Assembly: GCA_050084985.1 (NCBI GenBank)
Contig: JBITNC010000001.1
Span: forward strand, 152,086,001-152,150,000
Length of the DNA stretch: 64,000 nucleotides
Origin: Nageia nagi
Taxonomy: Eukaryota > Pinophyta
Reading direction: 5' to 3'
Shown here: positions 38,361 through 49,491 of the stretch, in pieces
Layout of the letters: every line of letters begins with the position of its first letter
How positions within the stretch are numbered: the first letter of the stretch is position 1
Made by a program: the position numbers and the translations under genes
The notes under the pieces: generated by a model
Told to the model about the DNA's origin: nothing
What the model saw: only the letters and a program-made list of their open reading frames with translations
Databases searched by the model: none

Positions 38361-38848
38361 TGATGTGAATTCAGCTATAACAGGAAAATAGAAATTGAAA
38401 TCCAGTCACAGAACATGCAGAAGAAATCCAGACCAAAAATACTCTTCTTATTCCTGAATCCACATGCTCTCCAAGAGAATACAATGCCCTTTAAATAGCC
38501 AAAAAAAAAAACAAAAAAAACCAGAATGAGTCGGATTGCACCCAAAATTTGCATGCGCATCCCTCTTACACTAATTAAGCAGTATCTAAAATATCCACCC
38601 TTAACTAGAAGAAAAACAAGAGTTATTAAAGGCGCAACATGCAAAAAAGCCTAAAAAATCAGGAGTGCTCTTAAAAAGCCTATTTTTCAGGCCTTAGACG
38701 GATGAATCAGGCCTTAAAAATATCATTTTTTGGGTATGGCAGTTCTAGCGAACTCCATAACTGGAAATTCGTCACGAAGCCACAGTTTAAATTTCAAAGC
38801 AAAACGACCTCCGGATCAAAAGTTACGGCCCCGGCAACGCATGCATCA
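38361..38848 (-). repeat. 5' LTR of the chromovirus derivative
   Basis: 488 bp, partner of 35650-36136. It is followed on the plus strand by the GAATT duplication. Confidence 0.95.
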
Positions 38849-39107
38849 GAATTTTACATATCTATACCTTTCTAATGATCTAAAGAATGTAAAAAATGGA
38901 GCTTTATATCAAAAGGTATGACTTTCGCAAGTTGACTATTTTTTAGGGACTATAGCTACATTTTTCAAGGGTTTTTGCAATTAATTTGATATCTTTCTCA
39001 TACTGAATTAGATTTAAAATCAGTAAAAAGTGTTAGTTTTATGATTTTATGTTGAATATTTTGATAAAGCTTACATATTTTGTTGGGAAGTTTCATTCTA
39101 TGTAGCT

Positions 39108-39819
39108 ATGATGATCACTCATTCTCGTACCATGGCTATATTCACTTTAGCTAACTCAATTGAACATCTTGCTCATGTATCAAATATATTGGATGAAAAA
39201 TTCAATATTCTCAATACTAAAATAGATGAAAATGACTTACTTTCTCATATAAATTCAACATTTTAACTTATGAAAAAAATTCTCTACAGTTGCAAGAGGA
39301 GGAAAGGAAAAATCTCATACTTCACAAACATCTCCTCCTATAGAAACTACATGTTTGTCAAATAAGATAGTTGATAATCATTTATATGGTATTGATTCTC
39401 TCTTCATTGAGTCATACATAAAGGATGTTATTGGTATTCATGAGGATATTACATCCTTATTTGATCATATCGATCATTCTAAGGACTTTCTTGTGGTGAG
39501 CCTTCCTTATTTTGATAAGCCACCATATCCTCTTATTGTTGTTTCATTGGAGACCTCTCTTTCTTCATTCATCTTGCATCAAGATTTTTATGCAACTTTT
39601 ACTATCCCTCAGGCACTTACTTCCGCAAAGGTTTCTTCTACAACATCTCCATTCTTACATGGAATAATGTTGCCACAAAAACAACTTGAGAATTATAGTT
39701 ATCGAATCAAGTTTTTGATATCTTTTTCATATGGGACATGCATCAAACCTCCTTGGTTTGACTACTATTGTTTGAAATCTTATGCTACATCATTTCATTA
39801 TATCATTCCAATTTTTTAG
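39108..39819 (+). pseudogene. Gag-like reading frame of the 1.9-kb non-autonomous element
   Basis: The first ATG (39108) gives MMITHSRTMAIFTLANSIEH and a short frame to about 39265. After a shift, a 154-codon frame (39355-39819) begins SNKIVDNHLYGIDSLFIESY and includes LPQKQLENYSYRIKFLISFS. The opening resembles Gag N-termini of plant Ty3/gypsy elements; the 154-codon part is not recognised. There is no zinc knuckle, protease or polymerase. The polypurine tract and 3' LTR follow. It may be a structural protein or simply noncoding filler. Confidence 0.4.
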
Positions 39820-39884
39820 CTTTCATTGATTCCTACCAAATTCCTTCTCCTTTAGATGCATTGGGAATCAATGCTATCTTTGTT

Positions 39885-39893
39885 TGGGAGGAG
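39885..39893 (+). promoter_or_regulatory. Polypurine tract of the 1.9-kb element
   Basis: TGGGAGGAG lies directly before the 3' LTR at 39894, preceded by a T-rich run. Confidence 0.75.
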
Positions 39894-40137
39894 TGATGAG
39901 GAATAATAGTAATAATACTATAAATAATAATAAAATACCTTTTTAAGGTATCTAAGGTTAGCTGGTAATAATAAATATGCTAAATGCATTTCTTCTATTT
40001 GTAATAAATAAAATACCATTTTCTCTTCCATGGTTTTGCCAATCCATCTACATTCTTTTATGGCATTTTGGATTATATTGGCCTATTTAAGGGCTTCTTT
40101 TATTAATGCAAATCATCCAATATTTGATTATATATCA
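39894..40137 (+). repeat. 3' LTR of the 1.9-kb non-autonomous element
   Basis: 244 bp, partner of 35057-35302. ATTAT follows as the right target duplication. Confidence 0.9.
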
Positions 40138-40142
40138 ATTAT

Positions 40143-40645
40143 TCTTTATTTAATTATATCTTGAAAAACTAACTATTAATGATCAAATTAATATTTGGAA
40201 GTGGGAAGTTATTTTTTAGATAAGGTTTATTAATATCCATGAAATTTGTACAATATCTCACTTCACTATGAGGCTTTATAGCAATAATGATATTTTATAT
40301 CTATGGATAGTAATCAATATGCCTAATAAAATCAACATATAAATGTTTTTCAATTTTTTTCTTAACCAATACAGCAATCTTGGGAATATTTTTTTAACTT
40401 TTCCTTGATTAGGATTGCATCATTATGAACAACTAAGCTATGGGTGATAAAATTTAGATTTAAACAAAATATTTCATTATAATACCAAGCTAATATATAT
40501 AAAAATTCCCAAAGAATTTTCTTATATGTATCTTTTTCATCTTGGATCCACCATGCACCAACTTTGATCAACTATAGTTTATCCTTTGAACTAATATAAA
40601 TATCAACTATGTTCTTTTTTAAGTAATACATATCATTATTGAATT
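40143..40645 (-). pseudogene. Tat-like Ty3/gypsy reverse transcriptase, N-terminal part
   Basis: Minus-strand residues from about 40560 are YKKILWEFLYILAWYYNE (69 codons open, 40362-40571), FITHSLVVHNDA, KKIEKHLYVDFIRHIDY-type residues, EVRYCTNFMDINKP and FPLPNINLII near 40180. This is the upstream half of the RT that resumes at 35056. Removing the inserted element and one target copy would bring both parts into the right order. About 15-20 residues around the motif before DDQHK look lost or scrambled. Confidence 0.8.
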
Positions 40646-40699
40646 GATGTGGGATACAAAAAAATCTTAATACTACATAGAAAAATCAACCAATAAATT

Positions 40700-42560
40700 A
40701 AAAGAAAACTCCCTCCTCCCAATAACTAACTAATCCTACTTATATTAGGGGTGGTAAAGGGAGCATCGCTTACCAATGATGTGTAGTGTTAGTTATTGGT
40801 TGTTCGAGCAAGAGGGTCTAAGGGATTCACCTTTCATATTAAGGTTGTTGACATGGTGAGATTGTCAAATACCATATTTTTTAGTGATGGATTTGGATGA
40901 ATTTATGTAACTTAATTTTTATATTCGACACAATGGTAGAATCTCAAGGTGGGAGCATTAAGTGCTCTAATCATATTCCTATCTTGTTGGACATTATAAT
41001 GATAGATTGAATGTTGGAGGTAGATTATTGATTTGTTGTAATTTGAATTACTTCAAGTGGGAATAAAACTAATCCATTACCAATGTATTTTAAAGGATCA
41101 AATTTTGATTGTGTGGAGGCCAAGTTCCTTTTTGGAAATCATAGTAAACATGATGACCATGCAAGACTTTAAATGGGGATGTTGACTAGGGTTGTTTCAT
41201 TTTTTAATTATTCTATTGCATCATAGAAACTCTTATACTTATATAAAGTTGGATGTGTCTTATTATTTATAATCTAAAACTCTATATGTTGATGTTGCAA
41301 TGAGAGAAAGATTGTATAAGGTTAGTTGGATACCCTTTCATGAAAGCTTCAACATATTAAACTAGAATCTCACAATAGCCTTGGTTCTTTCTTAAAAATA
41401 TTGCAAGGTTGAGGTGGATAAAATTTCATTTAAAATTGAATAATATTTTTCATAAAAGGTTTCAATATTCCCCATGAAAGAAGATAAGATCATACTAGAG
41501 GAGAAATATTTGTTGGCTCATGAGTTATCGATTTTTAAGGGCAAGAATGAGACATTACAAAAATTATAGGGGGAATCAATAGGGATTCCCTCCCATCCAA
41601 ATGGAATAATATAGTCATGATGGTAATGTGGTATATTACCTTAGATAATTTATCTCCTATTATTCAAAGTTTTAATATAATTTTTTGAACATCTTTCAAT
41701 AAGAGCAAGAGGTCAATATTCCCCATTTTTATGATGCAATATATCCAAAATTTTGTTCAAAAGATAAAGGAAGGTAAATTATTAGAACATAAAAAATCAA
41801 ATCCTTTTTATATTCTATTCAATTTTATGATGGATGAGAAAGAGAAAACTCATATCTCTATAGGATTGAACTATAGGTATTATAACTCTGATGATCATGA
41901 GGAAGCTTTAATAAAGGAGGAATAAGATTATCAGGATGAGAACTTTGTCATGTTAGTGAAGTAATCTCCTCAATTTGGAAATAATTAGATATTTTATAAG
42001 TTGGAATGTAGGAATTAAGTTAATACAAAGGGTCCAACCTTGTACCTAGCACCCTGAAGAAAGATGAGCATATAAGTAAACAACTAATCAAGAGGGTCTC
42101 AAAGAAGACCTTGATGTATAACTCTTCAAGAGGATTATCCATCAAGTTGTGGAAGAAGGAGCTCAAAAATGTTGTGCATTCCTATTAGTACAATAGGGTA
42201 GATGTAAGCCTTCTCAAAGTAGTATAGGAGTTACAAAATTTGGTCAAATATTGGGTAAAAATGACTCAAATGTCTCATTTCTATGCGAAACAACTACTCG
42301 AGATGATGAAGGAGACCAAAAACAAAGAATTTAAGGTTAAAATTATGGCCCCATATCCAAAAGGTTCTAAGGGAAATGGAATATAATCTTTTAATATAGT
42401 CTTTCAGGATGGTCTTAGAGTATGTTTGTTAAGTTTATTCTTATTTTTTAAGGTTTGGTTCCCATTAGTTGCTAATTTTACTAGGCTAGACATGAAATTG
42501 GCCAATTGTATTATATGAATAGTTTCTTATTTTCAATTTTACAAAAATTATAAAATGTTT
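40700..42560 (+). pseudogene. Unassigned plus-strand coding remnant inside the Tat-like element
   Basis: Plus-strand frames stay fairly open between the Tat-like protease and RT, on the opposite strand. They include FMMQYIQNFVQKIKEGKLLE (64 codons open at 41731-41925), KKDEHISKQLIKRVSKKT near 42060 and ELQNLVKYWVKMTQMSHFY near 42225. The IPHF/IFPIFMM context resembles the DIPYFLFKEL part of the remnant at 30.1-31.3 kb, so it may be a distant relative. Because Tat-like coding on the minus strand stops on both sides, this is probably an insertion, but its ends were not found. Confidence 0.35.
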
Positions 42561-42949
42561 TTGGAACCTTTCAAAAAATATTATTTCCATTAAAAAAAAT
42601 AATCCTACTCCTATTTTATAAAAAATAGAAATAAGAGGAACTAGTATAGTAGGGTAAACCTAATATATCCTCATATGCTTCACTTTAGCTCAAAAATAAG
42701 CATGAGGATATCATAAAAATGCAACTAATCTTTTCTCACTTTATTTATAAAATTCTCTACTTTTACCAAGAGATTCAAATAAGGAATAATCATTTCTAAA
42801 GGTATCAATTGTTATAGGCTTTCCTTAGATCCTCAAAATAATATGAAATATCACTAATATTATCCATAAAAACTATTCTAAATAAGTTTATCTAAGATAA
42901 ACCTTATAATTATTGTCTTGGTCATTAGAAGAGGACTCATACCCAATAC

Positions 42950-44300
42950 CTATAACTCTTTTTATTTTCCCCTTTTTTGAGGAAAACATGGTATACTTTA
43001 CTCATTTTTTCCCAAATCAACTCCCTTGTAGTTGCATTCATCAATAAAATAATTTTAAATTAAATCAAAACTAATATTCATTACATTAAGTTGAACATTT
43101 ACTTTCTCCTTACATGTTTCTTTTCATTTGGATTTTAACATGAATTGATTTTCATTTTTTGAATAGAACTTATTTTTCTATTCTCTTCATTAAAAAAAAC
43201 CTCACATAACTTTCTCCACTTGTATTCTTCATAGAATGTGGTAGGTTGGCATACAAAATCATAGTTTATGTGTCATCACATGACATCTATTAAATATTGA
43301 GGCCTACCAAAATCCCTTAAATATTAAGAAATATCTACATCATTAAATATTTTTATGCCTAAGTCTATTTCTATCACTTGATCTTATTTTTGTTATTCTT
43401 TAATTTCTAATTCAAAATCACTACAAGGGACCATTAATCATTCAACAACATCGTATAACTAAAAGGGCTCATTGTTATCTTTAACTATGCAAATTCTTTC
43501 TTTATGCTCAAATTTAAGGTACTTATAAAGTGTAGAAGGAATAGCTTTCACAATATGAATCCACATATGGCCTACCAAAAAATAAGTTATATGGAAATTC
43601 TCCTTGGATAATATAGCACTTTATACTTATTATCTTAGTACCTAATTGAATAAGCAAAGTAAGTGCTACTCCAACACATTACTTCTCAACATCATCAAAG
43701 CCTTCGGTCTTTATGATGGATCTACTAATTTAGGGTATTATATCTTGAAAATAATATAATAATGAAGTAGAAAAAATATTCATTTACAAAAAAAAAAAAA
43801 TCCTCAATTTATAATTCTAGTCTCTTATCAATCATATCCTTTCTTGAAATCTCTCTATTGCCAAATTTTATCATATTTACTTGGTTCTAAGTCTTAATCA
43901 TTTCAAAAAATACACTTGCTAAACTATTAGTGTCCACATGTAAATTATTGAAATCATTAAATAAAGCACCCATGCGATAAGAGGAAATTTTTAATGATTA
44001 AAATAAATATATATTTTCTTGAGTATTATGCAATTGCTCCATTAGATTATAATCCCTTGGATCCTTAGGAAGTTATTGCATTTGAGAAGTAACCAAATTA
44101 ATTAGTGCTTTAGATCTTCTTCTTCATGCATTGGTGCATATATCCTCATTGATAATCATATTAATTGTAGTATCACTTTGATTTGTTTTGCATTCATCTT
44201 CTTGAAGATATGATATTTGACCACTTTCTAGAAGTTATTTCTTCAAAATTATGCATGCATTAGTCTTATGACCCTTTACTTTATGATAAACATACTATAC
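42950..44300 (-). pseudogene. Tat-like Ty3/gypsy gag-protease region
   Basis: From 44296 downward the minus strand shows YHKVKGHKTNACIILKK, a zinc-like element of the C-x2-H-x3-GH-x4-C type in Tat/Athila Gag. YNLMEQLHNTQENIYLF (about 44045) follows in the segment before protease. ITYFLVGHMWIHIVKAIPST with LYKYLKF (about 43590-43505) is the ILGRPW-like end of the retropepsin region. Order and strand fit the RT at 40.1-40.6 kb. The protease active site was not found. Everything is broken by stops and frameshifts. Confidence 0.65.
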
Positions 44301-44889
44301 CAAAAAGGGCCTTTAAGGAAAAAATTTAATTTTCTTTAAAGGCCTTTAATTATGATTATCTAATTGTATTCTATATTGACATCGTTAATAAATCACAATC
44401 ATTACATGATGGTAAAAACTACCTCATAAAACCACATTATTCATATATATTAAAATAGTTAAAAACTACCATCTTAGAGTACCTTAGGAAAGTTATAAAT
44501 TACCCTCTATAAAACACCATAAAAAACCAATATCATATGAACGTTAGTTTATCATTATAAAGACAATTTTAACCCACCCTCTTATACTGTATTAGGAAAA
44601 TTTTGAATCACCATATATTTGTTAAATATAAGAGGGTGATTTTTAACTACCCCAATAGAATTAAGAGTGTAGTTTTAAAAAAATCTCTTATTATAATTTA
44701 TATATATAGGCATTGTATATCTCTATGCATTTTATTTACAATGTTATATACTTTTATGTTATGTGCTAAGAACCCTTTTTGTTTCTTAGACAAAATCAAT
44801 CTAATAGTAGAGTCAACAAGTCTAGGGAAATATTTACTTATTTGTTTCTAAGCATGCATCGGGTACAAAAAAACCATCCTTGTTATAAG
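44301..44889. other. No supportable gene
   Basis: AT-rich. The 82-codon plus-strand frame at 44603-44851 has no recognisable motif, though it runs into the PPR remnant. Confidence 0.45.
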
Positions 44890-45708
44890 TTTTATTTGGA
44901 GTTTTTTAACCAATAAAATAGATGAGATACCATTAATTGTAGCTCCCAAAAGCATTATGTGTTCTTGGATAAATGAGTTCAAAGTTACAATATCATATAT
45001 TGTAGTGATCATAAGATATGCACAAAATGGGTATGGTTTGGAGACCATCAAATATTTTTAGAAAATACAATTTACTGATTTTATACCATATTCAATAACA
45101 TTTGCAAGTACTCTTCATGTATGTACAACTTTAGTAGCTTTAAAATGGGGCATGGACATTCATGGACAAATAACTAGATATGATTTTATTTCATATGCTA
45201 TTGTGATAACAACTATGATAGAAATATATTCAAAATGGGGGATAATTAAGAAGGAAAGTGTTTTATTTGATAATATTTTTAATAGAAAAATAATTTCATG
45301 GAATGCAACTAGTAAAAGATTAGCAAGGACTAGTTGTAGTGAGGAATTCATCAAATATTATTTTACCAAGAACCAAGATGTGAGATCACTACTTGTAGCT
45401 CCCACAAGCATTATGTATTCTTGGATGAATGATTTTAAATATATAATCTTATAGATCTAAGTGATTATACGATACGCATAAAATGGGTATGATTTAGAGA
45501 TCATCAAATATTTTAAAAATATATATAATTGACTAGTTTCATACTAGATTCAATAACCTTTGCAAGTATCCTTCTTGTATGTGCAACTTTTTTAGCTTTA
45601 AAATGGGGCATGGACATTCATGGATGAATAACTATATGTGGGTTTCTTTAATATGCTATTTTGGTAATAACCCTGATAGATATGTATTCAAAATAGGGAA
45701 ACATTAAG
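44890..45708 (+). pseudogene. Pentatricopeptide-repeat (PPR, PLS-type) protein pseudogene
   Basis: Translations give YAQNGYGLETIKYF, ITFASTLHVCTTLVALKWG, MDIHGQITRYDFI, MIEIYSKWGIIKKESVLFD and NRKIISWNA (100 codons open at 45152-45454). These are the PLS-class motif blocks (YAQNG-x-EAL, G-x-x-IHG, MYAKCG, SWNAMI). A second decayed set follows from 45382 (SWMNDF, SITFASILLVCATF, GMDIHG). PPR proteins bind organelle RNA in plants. Start, transit peptide and C-terminal domains are not present. The copia 3' LTR cuts it off at 45709. The fragment is intronless where seen, as PPR genes usually are. Confidence 0.85.
44924..45700 (+). repeat. 458-bp tandem duplication within the PPR pseudogene
   Basis: GAGATACCATTAATTGTAGC (44924) recurs as GAGATCACTACTTGTAGC (45382). 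GGGGCATGGACATTCATGG recurs at the same 458-base spacing. The unit is not a multiple of three and is longer than one PLS triplet. Confidence 0.8.
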
Positions 45709-46241
45709 TGAAAGGAGAAGAACCTCCTATACCCAAGATCAACCTTTAAGTATTCTTTTCTTTACCATAATGTAAATCATACTATAAAATACAAACACAC
45801 TCACATTCATCCACAAAGTTACATGATCAAGTATATTGGTTCCTCTTAATGTGAGAGTACTCCACTGTGAATCAAGAACTCTATTACTTCATAACGATTA
45901 CAACACTCTCTCTTAGCCTATCCTCCTACAATTAAGAGCATAAATTTTCCCCTTACAAGTGTTAATTAATCCTTGATAGGAGCATCATATTCATAGAACC
46001 AAACTTCCTCATAGGCTCACCCTTTTACCGAAAGGGCTATCCCTAAATTCAATAGACAAGTATGCTCCTTTTTAACCAAGGGACAAACTTCTCCTACAAG
46101 TGGATGAGGAGTACAATAAGTTGCATTTATTTTAATTTATTAAATACTAAAATATATTTATAAATACTTTTAAGTATCTAGGTAAATTAATCTAAGTGAA
46201 TTACAATTTATATACCTACTAATGCATTACAAATTCTAACA
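45709..46241 (-). repeat. 3' LTR of copia element B
   Basis: It begins TGAAAGGAGAAG and ends TTCTAACA, with CTCCCCCTTAAT next. This matches the end of the element A LTR (TTCCAACA, CTCCCCCTTAAT). The start was placed by the TGAA(A/G)GG ends of the A LTRs. Confidence 0.7.
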
Positions 46242-46250
46242 CTCCCCCTT
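46242..46250 (-). promoter_or_regulatory. Polypurine tract of copia element B
   Basis: The minus strand reads AAGGGGGAG directly before the 3' LTR. Confidence 0.75.
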
Positions 46251-46979
46251 AATGCAATATAGGGTAGAGAGTAAAGAAGATAGAGAGAGAGCTTTACATT
46301 TTGAGAAGTAATAGATCCTAGAAAAGTTTTAATTATAATAAAATCATTATGATCAACCATAAATGGTTTCAATGTATAAGAAGTAGTTTTCAACAATAAG
46401 TTGGCATGATGAGCCTACATACCTGAGATAAGTAACCCACAATTTCAAGAAGAAATATGCAAGCTACAAGCAGCTCATTCATAAGATCATTTATATACAT
46501 TATATATACATTCATATCAACATAATATAAATGAATAAAATAATTTCAAATATATAATGATCAAATTATGCACTATAATTCATCATAAATATACCAAGCA
46601 AACTCATAGTCACCTATTGGATAAAACAATCATGTGTTGATTATCACTATCAAAAAGTAAGATATATATCCAATCATGCACATACTAGTTCCTCACACAT
46701 GGTTAACTAAATAGCATAATAAGTGTACAAACAATTTCATCACATGTGGATAACTAAATAATTCCAACATGCACATACTAGTTCCTCAGACATGGAAAAT
46801 CAAATACAAAAAATATACACAAAGATCAACACTATATAGCTAAAAGTTCCTCGTAGGGGTGAAGTTGTCATCACAAATAATATGAATTCAACAAGAATTA
46901 AAACTCCACTCCCCCTTGAGGAAAACTTCATCAGCCCAAAATACCCCTGAAGCTTACAAAATTAAGTATCAAAAAGGGG
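46251..46979. other. Noncoding 3' region of copia element B
   Basis: It lies between polypurine tract and RNase H. Blocks such as GCAAGCTACAAGCAGCTCA and TCACCTATTG(G/T)AT are shared with the same region of element A (53270-53500). No gene is present. Confidence 0.7.
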
Positions 46980-47604
46980 CTTGGTGAACTAATTAATAGA
47001 GTTTTTGCTTGATGGATAATATTAAAGTTGCAAGGTGCCATCCAAAACTTTCTCTCTAATAAAATGTGCTTATATTTTGACATATTTGTTTCTTTGATGG
47101 AACACAAGGTTTTTTTTCAAATTAATGGCTAATTGATTATCTAAATACATCATAGATGGGCCAACCTGCTCATACCCAACTTCTTTCTTAATATGTTTGA
47201 GTTAAATCACTTCCTAGGATGCAATACTCATAGCTCTATATTATTCTTCCATAGTGGATAGAGTAACTATAGGATGCTTCTTGGAATACCTAGAGATAGA
47301 ACCTTATCCAATATTGAACAAACCCTTATGGTTGACTCATGTAGATTTCAACATCTAAGTCACCATTGAGAAAAGCACTCTTTACATTAAGTTGATCCAA
47401 CCTTGAGTTGTTGAAAGAAGGAGCATTAATATGATCATATTCATATTTACTACTAGAGAAAATCTTTTCTTATAATCAACTCCATATTTTTTAGCAAAAC
47501 CCTTAGCTACCAAGCTTACCTTGTATTTCACAATTTCACTCTTTGAATTGTACTTGATCTTATAAATCCACTTATTCCTAATTACATTATTGATGAATGA
47601 ATCT
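46980..47604 (-). pseudogene. Copia B reverse transcriptase and RNase H remnants
   Basis: Going downward on the minus strand: RNKWIYKIKYNSKSEIVKYK and VSLVAKGFAKKYGVDYK (87 codons open at 47382-47645), the start of the copia RT. QLNVKSAFLNGDLDVEIYM follows near 47395-47340. The frame then jumps to RNase H-like residues (YSKKHPI, EVGYEQVG, HFIREK) at about 47290-46985. The polymerase centre and its YVDD motif are absent, so the RT is internally deleted as well as point-mutated. Confidence 0.8.
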
Positions 47605-47609
47605 GGAAT
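47605..47609. repeat. Left target duplication of the solo long LTR
   Basis: GGAAT here matches GGAAC at 51659-51663 in four of five bases. Confidence 0.75.
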
Positions 47610-48440
47610 TGTCACGACCCACCCTAAGATATTATTTGACCTCAAGTACTATCAAAGATTTGAATGAATTATGTTTACATAATACTATGGTAATGACAAG
47701 TTTGATATGGAAATATGTATCATTTGTGACAATTTGATGTTGGCTATAAGATGTTTTGACACAAGTCATAGAGTGGAGAAGCAACCCAAAGACCCTATGG
47801 ACCAAAGGTGAATTGGTGATGGGAATAGAAGGATAAGAGGAGGAAATGATTGGCATTGAATCATCGACACACCCTATGACCATTATAAATCATGTAGATG
47901 CATGTAGAATAATAATTGTGATTATTGATTTTTTGATGAAAATATGTTTGCAAAAGTGTATGGATTAACCTTACTCTATAGGACAAGGTGACCATCACAA
48001 GCAAAGATGTGTTTTCCCTTTTTTGTTATTTTCAAAAATTAAATTTTGAAATGGAGGGAAGAAGAGGATATACCTTTAGTTAAATTTGAAAATTATTATA
48101 AGGTTAGAAAAATAAATTTAATGGTGTAAAAGTTGAATATGAGTGTCCATATTATTGGCACATAGGGCTAATGGTAAAAACACTATTAGATAGAGACTAT
48201 GGTCTTTTTGTGGTATAACATGATATTTAATAGCTAGAAAAATAATAGAGAAATGACTCTACTTGATTTTTTATTTTTGTATTAGGTGTGGATAAGAGTT
48301 GGCACTAAATTGTTAACTAATGAAAAAGATTCCAAAGTATTAAATGCTATTACCATCATTTCCAACTTTAAGCAAACCTAACCCAAAATTTTTGAGGGTG
48401 TGAGGAGACATCCATTTGGACACATTTGATCCCTTTTAAG

Positions 48441-48452
48441 TATAAATAAAGG
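48441..48452 (+). promoter_or_regulatory. Probable TATA box of the solo LTR
   Basis: TATAAATAAAGG is conserved with 740-751 of the other copy. Confidence 0.5.
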
Positions 48453-48633
48453 AGTAGAGCATTGGAAAAATACCAACAACTGATACCTATCTATCTCTTG
48501 CTATTTTCATTTTGTTTTGGTTATTCTCAAGCTTGGTGTAGAGTTACATGAAGAAAATAAGTCTCTCTTTCCTCTTCAAATCAAGGTGCATTATTTTACA
48601 TTTTTTTTTAAGGTAGTCCTATTTTGAGTTATT

Positions 48634-49491
48634 TAATATGATGTTTATCATAAAATTTGGTAAAACTTCATAGAAATAATGGTTGTTAGAAGTGTTGAAC
48701 CATTTGTAGAGACATAGTGGTTCTTTTATTTATAGATTGTTACCATGTCATTTTCTTTAAAAAAATAAAGGAGTGGTATTTTCTTTTGTCATTTTTTTTA
48801 TTTAGATATAGGAGTGAAAAAAATCATTCACGTACAAATTGTATTATGATATTTTAAAGAGACTAGTCAAATATTTCCCCTTATACTTTTAGTTAAAATT
48901 TAATGAATTTATTTTGACATAAATTTTATTAAATTCTTAATATGATGTTTATTATAATATTTGATAAAGTTTCATATAATTAATTATTGATTGAAGTGTT
49001 GTAGCATTTGAAGAGAGATAATGGTCATTTCATTTAAAAGTTGGTACCATGTCATTTTCTTTAAAAAAATAAAGGAGTGGGATTTTCTTTTGTTATTCTC
49101 TTTTTATTTAGATGTAAGAGTGGAAAATTTCACGTACAAATTATATTATGATATTTTAAAGAGACTAGTCAAATAATTTTTCTTATGCCTTTAGCTAAAG
49201 TTTAATAAATAATATAAATTTTATTAAATTCTTAATAAGATGTTTATTATAATAATAAAGTTTCATTAATTATTGATTGAAGTGTTGTACTCTTTGGAGA
49301 TACATAGTGGTTATTTTATTCAAAGGTTGGTACCATGTCTTTTTCTTTAAAAAGTAAAAAAATGGGATGTTTTAGAAAATTTCACATACTATGTATCTTA
49401 TGATATTTTAAGCAGACTAGTCAAATATTTCTCCTTATGCCTTTAGCTTGAGATTAATAAATTTATTTTGACATAAATTTTATTAAAGTCC
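48634..49491 (+). repeat. Tandem array of about 300-bp units in the solo LTR
   Basis: Unit starts are 48634, 48938, 49233 and 49492. The third unit is about 35 bases short, from a deletion in the AGATGTAG region. Confidence 0.8.

Larger units (their letters stand above)
35650..38848 (-). mobile_element. Young internally deleted chromovirus (gag-PR-chromodomain) element
   Basis: This is a 3199-bp element with 487/488-bp LTRs (35650-36136 and 38361-38848), starting TGATG and ending CATCA on the plus strand. A perfect 5-bp target duplication GAATT lies at 35645-35649 and 38849-38853. The minus-strand primer site is next to the right LTR and the polypurine tract next to the left LTR, so transcription runs right to left. 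By eye the LTRs differ by about eight substitutions, all transitions, plus A-run indels (near 98% identity). The coding region lacks RT, RNase H and the integrase core, so the element needed enzymes from a relative. A related solo LTR is at 58315-58836. Confidence 0.95.
35057..40137 (+). mobile_element. Non-autonomous LTR retrotransposon nested in the Tat-like RT
   Basis: LTRs at 35057-35302 and 39894-40137 begin TGATGA(T/G)GAATAAT and end TATCA. The 5' LTR is followed by a primer-binding site and the 3' LTR is preceded by a polypurine tract. The host duplication is ATTAA (35052-35056) and ATTAT (40138-40142). Excluding the nested 3.2-kb element, the unit is about 1.9 kb. It encodes no protease, RT or integrase, only a gag-like stretch. 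Both flanks are the same RT domain in the same orientation, which confirms the insertion. The LTRs differ substantially, so it is much older than its own nested passenger. Confidence 0.9.
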
